Made by a program: the position numbers and the translations under genes | Assembly (NCBI RefSeq): GCF_900101385.1 | Contig: NZ_FMZB01000008.1 | Coordinates: 62,001 to 126,000 of the forward strand | Reading direction: 5' to 3' | DNA length: 64,000 nt | Origin: Terribacillus halophilus | GTDB lineage: Bacteria > Bacillota > Bacilli > Bacillales > Amphibacillaceae | Notes under the pieces: model-generated | Databases searched by the model: none | Told to the model about the DNA's origin: nothing | What the model saw: the letters and a program-made list of their open reading frames with translations, nothing else | Shown: positions 51,469 to 59,569 of the stretch, piece by piece | Numbering within the stretch: the first letter of the stretch is position 1 | Layout of the letters: every line of letters starts with the position of its first letter

Positions 51469-52620
51469 ATGAAGACAGAACGGTTACAAATGCACGATTT
51501 GGAAGCGGCAATGCAAATGTCGGAGTATGCCTTCCGGTATCGCATCGCGGAAGATGCGCGGGCTGAAAGACTGGGGCAGATGGATCAGTATCAGCAGCTT
51601 TACGGAATCAAGGAAGATGGGAAACTGGCGGCTAAGCTGCATTTGCTGCCGCTAGCGATCAGACTCGGTGAGCAGACGATTCCAATGGGCGGTATTGCGG
51701 GTGTAGCTACCTATCCTGAATACCGTCGTAATGGCTATATCAAGCAGCTTTTGACTGATACGCTTTATCACATGCGAAAGCAAGGGATGCCTGTTTCCAT
51801 GCTGCATCCTTTCTATGTCGATTTTTATCGTCGGTTTGGCTATGAGCTATTCACAGATCGTACGATTTACACACTGAAGAAAAAAGATCTCGTACGGATG
51901 GCGCCGGTTGATGGAAAAATCGAACGTGTGAAGAAGGAAGAACATTCACAGGAAATCGAGGATATCTATACGGATTATGCAGCTACATACAGCGGCATGC
52001 TTGCACGGGATGCTTCCTGGTGGAAACAGCATTTTTACGGTGATCATGATTTCATCGCCCTTTATCGGGATGCTGATGAAAAGGCGCAGGGATACATCAT
52101 TTATGAGATTGCATCTCGTGACAAACTAGCTATCTCAGAATTTGTTGCACTTACGGCAGATGCACGCATTGGTTTGTGGAACTTCATTGCGCAGCATGAT
52201 TCCATGTTCGAAGAAGTTACGCTGGATTTGCCGCCGCATGATCCACTCATTTTCATGCTGCCGGATCCCGAACTTGCAGTGAAGCATTATCCATACTTTA
52301 TGGCTCGAATTGTTGATATTCCTGCTTTCTTCCATACGTATGATTGGCAGGAGGATCCAGCAGGTGTTGTGCTTCAAGTGGAAGATCCCATCATCAAGGA
52401 ACATAACCAGACATTTGTTTTTCATGATGGAAAAGCAAAGACATCTTCTGCGTCCAGTGGAATCAAGTTATCGATCAACATGCTCTCTGCTATTATGTTC
52501 GGCTACAAGCGTCCGTTTGTCCTGTGGCAGGCTGGTTTGATCGATGGACCAAAAGAGATGGTCAAAGAATTGGAGTATAGTATCCCGAGGCGTGAACCGT
52601 ATATTTATGATTTCTTCTAA
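51469..52620 (+). CDS. Eis-family N-acetyltransferase
   Basis: This 384-residue protein has the Eis layout: two GNAT-like domains followed by a sterol-carrier-like C-terminal domain. The first domain has GGIAGVATYPEYRRNGYIKQLL for acetyl-CoA binding and PFYVDFYRRFGYE; the C terminus ends in the Tyr/Phe-rich YIYDFF that supplies the terminal carboxylate used in catalysis. Mycobacterial Eis acetylates aminoglycosides and proteins; substrates of Bacillus relatives are largely unknown. The start ATG follows AGAGGAGG. The next gene starts 15 bases downstream. Confidence 0.85.
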   Translation: MKTERLQMHDLEAAMQMSEYAFRYRIAEDARAERLGQMDQYQQLYGIKEDGKLAAKLHLLPLAIRLGEQTIPMGGIAGVATYPEYRRNGYIKQLLTDTLYHMRKQGMPVSMLHPFYVDFYRRFGYELFTDRTIYTLKKKDLVRMAPVDGKIERVKKEEHSQEIEDIYTDYAATYSGMLARDASWWKQHFYGDHDFIALYRDADEKAQGYIIYEIASRDKLAISEFVALTADARIGLWNFIAQHDSMFEEVTLDLPPHDPLIFMLPDPELAVKHYPYFMARIVDIPAFFHTYDWQEDPAGVVLQVEDPIIKEHNQTFVFHDGKAKTSSASSGIKLSINMLSAIMFGYKRPFVLWQAGLIDGPKEMVKELEYSIPRREPYIYDFF

Positions 52621-52635
52621 GGAGACTGGCATTAT

Positions 52636-53061
52636 ATGAACAAGAAAGAATTTCACCGCCTTGCCCGTGCCGTTATCCGAAAAGGTGACAGTATCCTGCT
52701 GGCTAAGGCAAACGGGTGGCAAAATAGCTTCCTGCCCGGCGGTCATGTCGAGATCGGGGAAGGTGCTGAATCGGCTTTGCTGCGAGAGCTGCAAGAGGAG
52801 CTGGGTGTAAAAGGGAAAGTCGTTCACTTTCTCGGAGACTTTGAACATAGCTGGCAGCACGGAGATACAACGCATTTTGAATTGACGCATGTATTTGAAG
52901 CGGTGATTGATAGCGACCAGATCGAGAGCAAGGAGCCGCATCTTCGTTTCTTTTGGGCGAAGCCGTCCGAACTTGAACAACTGGATTTGCAGCCATATCC
53001 GCTTATCGAGGTTTTGCGTGAAAAGCAGCTTCCTGCCTCAGTGTGGCGAAGCACATTTTAG
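52636..53061 (+). CDS. Nudix hydrolase
   Basis: This 141-residue single Nudix domain has an intact box, GGHVEIGEGAESALLRELQE ending ELGV, which binds metal and cleaves nucleoside-diphosphate-linked substrates. A loop rich in His and Phe (FEHSWQHGDTTHFELTH) precedes the C-terminal helix. The substrate is not predictable. It lies 15 bases after the Eis-like gene and is probably co-transcribed. Unlike the Nudix gene at 20.6 kb, this one is intact. Confidence 0.87.
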   Translation: MNKKEFHRLARAVIRKGDSILLAKANGWQNSFLPGGHVEIGEGAESALLRELQEELGVKGKVVHFLGDFEHSWQHGDTTHFELTHVFEAVIDSDQIESKEPHLRFFWAKPSELEQLDLQPYPLIEVLREKQLPASVWRSTF

Positions 53062-53158
53062 ACAAACTGATTTTATCTGTTTGTCTTTTTTTCTTTGAAA
53101 AAAGGCTTGTGGTTTACGCAGCGTCAACGTTTAGAGTGTAAATCAGAAGGGGGGAAGC

Positions 53159-53923
53159 ATGATGATATATACCGTTCAAAAGCTTGCGGAGCTTGCTGGT
53201 GTAAGTAAACGTACATTGCGTTATTACGATCAAATCGACCTGCTCCGACCAGCTGAAATTAATGCGAGCGGCTACCGTATTTATACGGAAAAAGAGGTGG
53301 ATTTGCTGCAGCAGATTCTCTTTTACCGGGAGTTGGATGTTGATCTGGATACAATCAAGTCCATCATTCATTCGCCGGGATTCGATAGGAAGAAGGCATT
53401 GGAGGAGCACAGGGATAGCTTACTAAAAGAGCAGGAACGTATTCGCATGCTCCTTGGAAACATTGAAAAAAGCATTCATGCAATGGAAAGGAAGATCCAA
53501 ATGACGGATAACGAGAAGTTCACAGGCTTCAAGGAAAAGAAAATTGCGGAAAATGAAGCAATGTACGGGGAAGAGATCAGAGAAGCATATGGTGAACAAA
53601 CAGTCGAAGCTACCAATCAGAAGTTCCGGGGATTATCGGAAGAGCAGTACAAGAAGATGCAGGAAGTGGAACGTTGTTTAGTTGAAAAGCTGAACCGTGC
53701 AATGCAGCAAGGGGATCCTGCTGGACAAGAAGCTATGCGAGTGGCTGAGCTGCATCGGGAATGGCTGGCTTTCACATGGCTGGATTATTCAAAGGAAGCG
53801 CATGCGGGTTTAGCGGAGATGTATGTTCAGGATGACCGTTTTACAGCTTATTATGAAGACAAGGCTGGCAAGGGTGCAGCCCATTTTCTGCGGGATTGCA
53901 TCGAGCATTACACGAAAATTTAA
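53159..53923 (+). CDS. MerR-family regulator with TipAS domain, Mta-like
   Basis: This 254-residue protein has a MerR winged helix (IYTVQKLAELAGVSKRTLRY), a coiled-coil dimerisation helix to about residue 110, and a C-terminal TipAS-type antibiotic-binding domain (from about 130 to the end). B. subtilis Mta, of the same length and layout, activates multidrug efflux genes. Upstream, TTTACGC and GTGTAAA flank a long spacer and may form the MerR-type operator-promoter. ATG ATG follow GGGGGG; either could start. It is a candidate multidrug sensor; the target gene is not obvious. Confidence 0.85.
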   Translation: MMIYTVQKLAELAGVSKRTLRYYDQIDLLRPAEINASGYRIYTEKEVDLLQQILFYRELDVDLDTIKSIIHSPGFDRKKALEEHRDSLLKEQERIRMLLGNIEKSIHAMERKIQMTDNEKFTGFKEKKIAENEAMYGEEIREAYGEQTVEATNQKFRGLSEEQYKKMQEVERCLVEKLNRAMQQGDPAGQEAMRVAELHREWLAFTWLDYSKEAHAGLAEMYVQDDRFTAYYEDKAGKGAAHFLRDCIEHYTKI

Positions 53924-53990
53924 ACACCATGCTCCGTTTTTGTATTGTTTACCTAGGAGGTGATACACTTATTGATAAAGGAGCGATGAC

Positions 53991-54296
53991 ATGAATAGAA
54001 AAGTGGTTGTGAACGGTATGGAATTGGCTGCGTATGAATATGCACATCAGTATGTCGACAAAAGTGGAAAGCAGCTGCATGAGATCAAGTTTAAATTCCC
54101 GGTGACAAGCGAAGCTTATCATGATGTGGCGGTGTTGCTGTATAAAGATGATTTTCAGGTGGAAGTTCCTGAAGATAACCTTGTTTTCAACGCTTCGATC
54201 AAACAATATAGCACGAGCATCACTAACCTTTACGAAGAGGGACAGGTGGGAGAATATTCCCTGGTGCTGGAGGAGAAGACAGGGGCTGCGATGTGA
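53991..54296 (+). CDS. ykvR: YkvR-like protein (DUF3219)
   Basis: This 101-residue beta-rich cytosolic protein resembles B. subtilis YkvR: VTSEAYHDVAVLLYKDDFQV, VPEDNLVF, YSTSITNLYEEGQVG. The family is DUF3219, function unknown. The start ATG follows AAAGGAGCG. It lies 70 bases after the MerR gene on the same strand, and whether it belongs to that unit is not clear. Confidence 0.85.
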   Translation: MNRKVVVNGMELAAYEYAHQYVDKSGKQLHEIKFKFPVTSEAYHDVAVLLYKDDFQVEVPEDNLVFNASIKQYSTSITNLYEEGQVGEYSLVLEEKTGAAM

Positions 54297-54505
54297 GTAT
54301 CAACGCAGTTCCCTTTTTATGTAAAATCAGCTGAATTACGGGATTGTTTTTAAAAGAATTCTTTCCTTGTATATCAGGCTTTGAAAGATACCTTTCTTTA
54401 TGTATAAAACTTCACAAATTGGTCACACTGTAATGTGTAAGCGGTTACTTTATCGCGTATACTAACAGTATAAAGTGTGAGGTATACAGAAAGGAGAGGC
54501 TGAGG

Positions 54506-54688
54506 GTGATCTTGAAAGCGCTTAAGGAAAACGGTGATATGACGATCTCTTATTATGAGAACGGCGCGCTGCATACCTTTACCGGAAGATATCATAATCT
54601 GAATCTCTTGGACCAAACGCTTTGTCTGGAAAATGATGAGAAGAAACGAATGATAATCCATATCGCGGGTATTCAGCAGATACATTGA
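54506..54688 (+). CDS. Small YolD-like protein, 60 aa
   Basis: The start is the GTG at 54506 behind AAGGAGAGG. The sequence MTISYYENGALHTFTGRYHN and the later DDEKKR-like strand with a C-terminal IHIAGIQQIH resemble the beta-barrel core of YolD-like proteins, which are usually somewhat longer and sit near DNA-damage genes. The similarity is weak, and no neighbour here supports a repair role. A strong terminator follows directly. Confidence 0.55.
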   Translation: MILKALKENGDMTISYYENGALHTFTGRYHNLNLLDQTLCLENDEKKRMIIHIAGIQQIH

Positions 54689-54695
54689 TCGGACA

Positions 54696-54730
54696 GCCGA
54701 AAGCATCTTTCGATGTTTTCGGCATTTTTT
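54696..54730 (+). terminator. Terminator
   Basis: GCCGAAAGCATC pairs with GATGTTTTCGGC (one G-T pair) around a four-base loop, followed by seven T. Confidence 0.9.
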
Positions 54731-54850
54731 TATGTTTTTAACCAGTTTTGCGGTACAATAGATGGAACGAATAAGATACCCGTCCCCTAATGTAAACGGA
54801 TACGGGAAAACAGCTGTCAGAAGAAGGGCTGATTAGTGGAGGTTTCAAGC

Positions 54851-56320
54851 ATGAGTTCGCAATATCCAGATGATGGACTGACTTTACATACAGATCTTTA
54901 TCAAATCAATATGGCGGAGACGTATTGGAATGATGGGGTCCATGAGAAAAAAGCGGTATTCGAGGTTTCGTTCCGCAAGCTGCCGTTCGGTAATGGCTTT
55001 GCCATCTTTGCAGGATTGGAACGTGTCATAGAATATTTGCAGCAATTCCGGTTCACGGAAAGCGATTTAGCGTACTTGAGGGATGAGCTTAGGTTTGGGG
55101 AGGATTTCCTTAGCTATCTGAAGGATTTGCGCTTTACAGGAACAGTATACTCTGTCGTGGAAGGAGAGCTTGTTTTCAGCAATGAACCGCTTATGCGGGT
55201 CGAGGCTCCGCTGGCAGAAGCACAGCTGGTGGAGACGGCGATTTTGAACATCGTCAACTACCAGACATTGATCGCGACGAAAGCATCGAGGATCAAGCTC
55301 TTGCTGGGCGACGAGATTGCCTTGGAAATGGGGAGCCGACGTGCTCATGAGCTGGATGCAGCAGTGTGGGGGACGAGAGCGGCATATATCGGTGGATTCG
55401 AAGCGACTTCGAATGTCCGGGCGGGCAAGAAGTTCGGCATCCCGGTAGCCGGAACATTGGCGCATTCCATGATTCAGGCTTATCGTGATGAATATACGGC
55501 ATTTACGAAGTATGCAGAACGGCATAAAGATTGTACATTCCTTGTCGACACGTATGATACACTTCGTTCTGGTGTGCCGAATGCGATTCGCGTGGCTAAG
55601 GAACAAGGCGATAGTATCAATTTCAATGCGATTAGACTCGATAGCGGCGACTTGGCTTACTTGTCCAAGAAAGCGCGAAAGGCATTGGATGACGCAGGAT
55701 TTTCGGAGACTAAGATTTCTGCATCGAATGATTTGGATGAAGAGACGATCCAGAGCTTGAAAGCGCAAGGGGCGAAGATAGACATTTGGGGCATCGGGAC
55801 AAAACTGATCACTGCTTATGATCAGCCGGCTTTGGGAGCGGTATATAAACTTGTAAGCATCGAGGAAGATGGCGTGATGCAGGATACGATCAAAATCAGC
55901 GGCAATCCGGAAAAAGTATCGACGCCAGGCTTGAAGAAGGTATATCGAATCGTCAATCGGATCAATAAAAAATCCGAGGGGGACTACATCGCCATGGAGG
56001 ATGAGAACCCACAGGAAGAGGATCATCTCAAGATGTTCCATCCTGTCCATACGTATGTCAGTAAGTTCGTAACGAATTATGACGCAGTCGATTTGCATCA
56101 GACAATCTTCCAGGATGGCAAGCTTGTATACGAACTACCGGCTATTGACGATATCAAGACTTACGCGAAGGCGAATCTTTCGCTACTATGGGATGAGTAT
56201 AAACGCCCGAAAGCGCCGGAGGAATATCCTGTCGATCTCAGTCAACAGTGCTGGGATAATAAGATGGATAATATCCAGAAAGTGAAAGACCACGTAAAAT
56301 CTTTGCATAAGGCAACTTAA
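54851..56320 (+). CDS. pncB: Nicotinate phosphoribosyltransferase PncB
   Basis: The 489-residue enzyme joins nicotinate to PRPP in the NAD salvage pathway. Landmarks: HTDLYQINMAETYW near the N terminus, FGNGFAIFAGLE, MGSRRAHELDAAVWGTRAA, GIPVAGTLAHS, RLDSGDLAYLS and GIGTKL. The length matches B. subtilis PncB (490 aa). The start is the ATG at 54851, eight bases after GTGGAGG; a GTG at 54836 lies within that site. It is monocistronic by appearance, with the HU gene 240 bases downstream. Confidence 0.94.
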   Translation: MSSQYPDDGLTLHTDLYQINMAETYWNDGVHEKKAVFEVSFRKLPFGNGFAIFAGLERVIEYLQQFRFTESDLAYLRDELRFGEDFLSYLKDLRFTGTVYSVVEGELVFSNEPLMRVEAPLAEAQLVETAILNIVNYQTLIATKASRIKLLLGDEIALEMGSRRAHELDAAVWGTRAAYIGGFEATSNVRAGKKFGIPVAGTLAHSMIQAYRDEYTAFTKYAERHKDCTFLVDTYDTLRSGVPNAIRVAKEQGDSINFNAIRLDSGDLAYLSKKARKALDDAGFSETKISASNDLDEETIQSLKAQGAKIDIWGIGTKLITAYDQPALGAVYKLVSIEEDGVMQDTIKISGNPEKVSTPGLKKVYRIVNRINKKSEGDYIAMEDENPQEEDHLKMFHPVHTYVSKFVTNYDAVDLHQTIFQDGKLVYELPAIDDIKTYAKANLSLLWDEYKRPKAPEEYPVDLSQQCWDNKMDNIQKVKDHVKSLHKAT

Positions 56321-56450
56321 TAGGGTTACAATTCTGTGTATTGGGAATAACTGTATCATCCGGTTGATATCTCGCAAATGGAAAACCTGTGAAAGTGCTG
56401 TTGCAGCAATGTTAAGAATGCAGATTAATAGCCATGGAAGCAAGGATACA

Positions 56451-56459
56451 TGCTATAAT
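56451..56459 (+). promoter_or_regulatory. Extended -10 promoter of the HU gene
   Basis: TGCTATAAT, an extended -10 element about 105 bases before the HU start, without an obvious -35. Confidence 0.55.
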
Positions 56460-56562
56460 AAGGAAATACGGGAGCAGCAATGTTCCTGCATATTAAACAC
56501 AAACATACAGCTTTTACATCAGGTGAAGGTTATGTATAAATTTATTAAATGAGGTGTTTTTC

Positions 56563-56835
56563 ATGAACAAAGCAGAATTAGTAGAAGCAGTAGCACAACA
56601 AGCAGAACTATCTAAAAAAGATGCAAGCAAAGCGGTTGATGCACTTCTTGAAACAATCTCTGAAACATTAGCTAAAGACGAAAAAGTACAGCTTGTAGGC
56701 TTCGGTACTTTCGAAGTGAGAGAGCGTGCGGCACGTACTGGCCGTAACCCGCAGACTGGTGAAGAAATCACTATCCCTGCTTCCAAAGCTCCAGCATTCA
56801 AAGCAGGTAAAGATTTCAAAGAAGCTGTCAAATAA
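56563..56835 (+). CDS. hup: DNA-binding protein HU
   Basis: This 90-residue histone-like HU protein has [11 protein letters not shown] at the start, [21 protein letters not shown] in the DNA-embracing arm and [13 protein letters not shown] at the C terminus. It forms homodimers that bend and compact DNA and is normally essential and abundant in Bacillus. The start ATG at 56563 follows GAGGTG. This copy lies after pncB, not at the usual spo-mtrA location of B. subtilis hbs, so it may be a second HU gene. Confidence 0.95.
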   Translation: MNKAELVEAVAQQAELSKKDASKAVDALLETISETLAKDEKVQLVGFGTFEVRERAARTGRNPQTGEEITIPASKAPAFKAGKDFKEAVK

Positions 56836-56858
56836 GAGATTCCCTTTGCGGAATGGAA

Positions 56859-56890
56859 ATGCCGACGCACGCATGCGTCGGCATTTTTTT
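56859..56890 (+). terminator. Terminator of the HU gene
   Basis: ATGCCGACGCA pairs with TGCGTCGGCAT around a four-base loop, followed by a T run that also contains the stop codon of the convergent gene. Confidence 0.92.
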
Positions 56891-57299
56891 ATAATTTGCT
56901 GATATGGGTTATGGATAGCTGTTCGCTGCTTCTCTCCACTTTCCAAATAGGTTCGAACATCGTGCGCAGAATGGCGAGTGTAGTGTCGTCTGCTTTCAAC
57001 CCGTGAACTGTCTTGTCATCTGTGGTGTAATCTTTGTCTTCTTCCAAACCGAAGCGCAATTGAAGAAGGTTGCGTATGCCGTTGAAGGTGGGGAATGAAA
57101 TGTTATAGCCATCTTTCAAAGCAGCTGTGAGCTTGCTTTTTTGTTCTTGCAGCATTTCAGGGTCGGCTTTTGGGTAACTACCCTGGATGGCACTTATATT
57201 ACCCGATTCGATCAGCTCAGCTGCTTGTTCCCGTCCCAGTCCGCTATGAACAATTCGTTCAATTTGATAGGCTTCTGCTTGTGATATGGTAGTTGTCAT
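56889..57299 (-). CDS. Hypothetical protein, 136 aa
   Basis: The 136-residue soluble protein starts with an ATG behind AAAGGAG. It has an amphipathic N-terminal helix (SQAEAYQIERIVHSGLGREQ), a QGSYPKADPEMLQEQK segment and a C-terminal beta region (GLKADDTTLAILRTMFEP, then IWKVERSSEQLSI). I do not recognise the family. It follows the kinase-like gene by 14 bases on the same strand and its stop falls within the HU terminator. Confidence 0.65.
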   Translation of the reverse strand: MTTTISQAEAYQIERIVHSGLGREQAAELIESGNISAIQGSYPKADPEMLQEQKSKLTAALKDGYNISFPTFNGIRNLLQLRFGLEEDKDYTTDDKTVHGLKADDTTLAILRTMFEPIWKVERSSEQLSITHISKL

Positions 57300-57313
57300 G
57301 TTATGCGTCTCCT

Positions 57314-57949
57314 TTAGTGAATGGCTTTATTCGGTGCTTGAATGGTGATGGATTTCCGTCTTTTGTATAGGTAGGCAATCAGCTCCAACAGAAAGCCGGG
57401 TATCTTTTTTGGGAAGAGCTTTTTCTTATAAAACCTCTTATAAGCCCGGTGCAAATCCTCCCATTGGGTGCAGTGCTTCTGCTGACGGAACCGCGCTGGG
57501 TCGATCAATCGGATATCTCCACCCGGTGTAATCAGGATGTTCCGGAGGTGGATATCGGATGGATTCAATCCTTCTGCTGCTGCATGTGTCAATGCATTAT
57601 CGATATCTGCAATATGATGATCGGTTATGCGGATGCCCTCGCGGAGGCAATCGTACAGGGTATGGCCAGGGATGTAATCGATTACCAAATAACCGTCACC
57701 TGCTTCGTGCAGCGTTGGAAAGAAATGATTGTTCTCAAGCATTTTATAGATTTCCGCTTCCTCCGCTGCGATGTGACGGAAAGCAGGAAAGAACACCTTC
57801 ATTACTTTAGAAGAATCATTAAGGCGGAATGCAAACGCGCTCCTGCCAGTCCCAATCAGGACTAAAGAGGCGGGATACGCTGTCAAATGGGGCGTCGTAT
57901 CGGAACCTGACATCTGAATCTGCTCGGCAAGCTGCTCAAAATCAGCCAT
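57314..57949 (-). CDS. Small protein-kinase-like protein
   Basis: The 211-residue protein has a minimal kinase fold: a Gly-rich loop with GTGRSAFAFRL, a Lys in VMKVFF, a hinge with LVIDYIPGHTL, catalytic HLRN in place of the HRD-N motif (DIHLRNIL) and a metal-binding Asp in LIDPARF. It resembles small bacterial Ser/Thr-kinase or RIO-like proteins such as B. subtilis YrzF. The start is the ATG at 57949 behind GGAGTG. The Asp normally before the catalytic Asn is shifted, so activity is likely but not certain. It forms a two-gene unit with the hypothetical gene that follows. Confidence 0.75.
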   Translation of the reverse strand: MADFEQLAEQIQMSGSDTTPHLTAYPASLVLIGTGRSAFAFRLNDSSKVMKVFFPAFRHIAAEEAEIYKMLENNHFFPTLHEAGDGYLVIDYIPGHTLYDCLREGIRITDHHIADIDNALTHAAAEGLNPSDIHLRNILITPGGDIRLIDPARFRQQKHCTQWEDLHRAYKRFYKKKLFPKKIPGFLLELIAYLYKRRKSITIQAPNKAIH

Positions 57950-58203
57950 CTCCAGCACTCCTTTTCTTTGGAACAAAGGCTTGTACAGTCATTTATACGC
58001 ATGAACTGGAAAGTAGGTGCATAAAAATAGTAAAAAAGCTGGTCCATCTTTCGTGATTTCAGCGGGTGTTTCCCGCTTTGTGGCTATTTTTATCAAAATG
58101 TGGACTGTTTGCTTTACTCGTCGGGAAAATAGCGATATCGTCCTTTATAAAGCCCCTTCTTTTTTCGGCCTAAACGATATCATATAAAGAAAAAGGTGAT
58201 CCC

Positions 58204-58746
58204 ATGAAAGAGAAACCTAGTACAACGGAATATCCTGCTTATTACCAAGATTACATGAATCGCGTTCCGGAGGGAAATATTATTACCTTGTTCAAGGAAC
58301 AGGAGCGACAGACAACGAATCTTCTGCAAGGATTGACTGATGAGCAAGCAAGTTTTGCTTATGAAGCTGGAAAATGGACGATCAAAGAAATGATTGGCCA
58401 TCTAACAGATACGGAAAGAATCCTTTCTTACCGGCTGCTTACCATTGCCCGCGGAGATATGACACCTCTGCCGGGTTTTGAAGAGGATTCCTATGTGGAG
58501 CAAGCGAAATTCATTCAGATGACAGTGGAGAGCCTGCTGGCGCAATACAAGGCAGTACGTGCATCAACGATCGCTTTAGTGGAATCACTAGGTGATCAGG
58601 ACTGGATCAGGCAGGGTATGGCAAACGGCCATGTCATATCGGTCCGGGCGCTGGCTTATATGATGCTTGGCCATGAACGCCATCACCACCATATCCTGCA
58701 TGACCGTTACTTCGCTTCTGCCATGTACCCGCTCAATCGTATGTGA
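58204..58746 (+). CDS. DinB-family metal-dependent protein (YfiT-like)
   Basis: The 180-residue four-helix-bundle protein of the DinB/YfiT superfamily has metal-binding His in IGHLTDTERIL and the pair in GHERHHHHIL. Members include bacillithiol S-transferases and thiol-dependent hydrolases; the substrate here is unknown. The start ATG follows AAAAAGGTG. It has no obvious terminator; the 58758 promoter and manganese riboswitch follow within 80 bases. Confidence 0.85.
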   Translation: MKEKPSTTEYPAYYQDYMNRVPEGNIITLFKEQERQTTNLLQGLTDEQASFAYEAGKWTIKEMIGHLTDTERILSYRLLTIARGDMTPLPGFEEDSYVEQAKFIQMTVESLLAQYKAVRASTIALVESLGDQDWIRQGMANGHVISVRALAYMMLGHERHHHHILHDRYFASAMYPLNRM

Positions 58747-58757
58747 TTTGGGGTATA

Positions 58758-58786
58758 TTGACAGAGGAATGACAATCATGTAGACT
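58758..58786 (+). promoter_or_regulatory. Promoter of the yybP-ykoY riboswitch transcript
   Basis: TTGACA, 17 bases, TAGACT, about 30 bases before the riboswitch core. Confidence 0.8.
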
Positions 58787-58819
58787 ATATGGAAGATTAA
58801 TAGAATAAGATTGTGATTG

Positions 58820-58920
58820 CTCCAAAGGGGAGTAGCTTCCAGTTAAGTCGACAATACGTGATAGCTTGCTGTCGCCGGTTTAACTGACAACGTCATGTTG
58901 TTTGCCAGACCTTTGCCAAT
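58820..58920 (+). promoter_or_regulatory. yybP-ykoY manganese riboswitch
   Basis: The conserved 5' core AAAGGGGAGTAGC and the 3' core GCCAGACCTTTGCC are both present and pair through CAAAGG/CCTTTG. Between them AGTTAA/TTAACT form the next helix. The family binds Mn2+ and turns on genes for manganese export. A terminator at 58943-58970 completes the expression platform. Confidence 0.92.
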
Positions 58921-58942
58921 TTGGTGAAGATTGATTACAGAC

Positions 58943-58970
58943 GGGACCTTCACACTGTGGGGGTCCTTTT
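58943..58970 (+). terminator. Riboswitch terminator
   Basis: GGACC pairs with GGTCC across a 13-base loop, with CTTTTC after the stem. It should be disrupted when the Mn riboswitch is bound. Confidence 0.75.
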
Positions 58971-59003
58971 CGTTTAGTAAACGTTAATGGAGGAATTATT
59001 TCC

Positions 59004-59393
59004 GTGTTGAAGAAATGCTTAGAGTTGATGCAGCGGCGAGCACCATCCATCAGGCTCGAACTGAATCAAGCAAGCTATCATGCAGGCGATAAGATTGAAG
59101 GACACATTCAGATTCTTGGAGGCTGGAGGGACCAGGATTTAAATAGATTGGATTGCGATTTGGTTATAAAAAACAGCGCAACCGATAAAATAGTGAATAT
59201 AAAGAATGTAATAAGCATCTTCATGTCCAAGCAGCTGAAATCAAATGAACAAATCGAGAAGCCGTTCACGTTCCGATTGCCGGAGGAACTGGAACCGAGC
59301 TCTGGTACATTAATCTATGAGCTGCAGACCAAGCTTGTATTCGCCAATGAAAAATGTGCGAGAAATGATAGGCAAGTACGGATTTTAGAGTAG
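59004..59393 (+). CDS. Half-length Spo0M-like (arrestin-fold) protein
   Basis: The 129-residue protein resembles the N-terminal half of Spo0M, an arrestin-fold sporulation-control protein (about 258 aa in B. subtilis): a Lys-rich amphipathic first helix, IRLELNQASYHAGDKIEGHI, and a KPFTFRLPEELEPSSGTLIY strand pair. The second arrestin lobe is missing; the frame ends cleanly, so this looks like a one-lobe variant rather than a truncation. The start is the GTG at 59004, ten bases after GGAGG. It is the first gene after the Mn riboswitch, which is unusual for this family. Confidence 0.75.
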   Translation: MLKKCLELMQRRAPSIRLELNQASYHAGDKIEGHIQILGGWRDQDLNRLDCDLVIKNSATDKIVNIKNVISIFMSKQLKSNEQIEKPFTFRLPEELEPSSGTLIYELQTKLVFANEKCARNDRQVRILE

Positions 59394-59569
59394 ATGCCAT
59401 AAAGGAGGAGATTGCATTGGGGAGGCTTTGCTGAGAATAATAACCACTTATGACAGAAGTTTTGCTAGCGCTACTCCTCATCGAGGCGTCGCAGCTATTT
59501 TATTAATCGGCTTGTAAACTATCAATCAAATAAGTGAGGTGAGTCCCTTCAAATAGAGAAGGGAATTAA

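Noticed and set aside
55067-56098. 343-codon minus-strand open frame inside pncB
   Set aside because: Antisense to an unmistakable pncB. The Cys/Arg/Ile-rich translation is typical of shadow frames.
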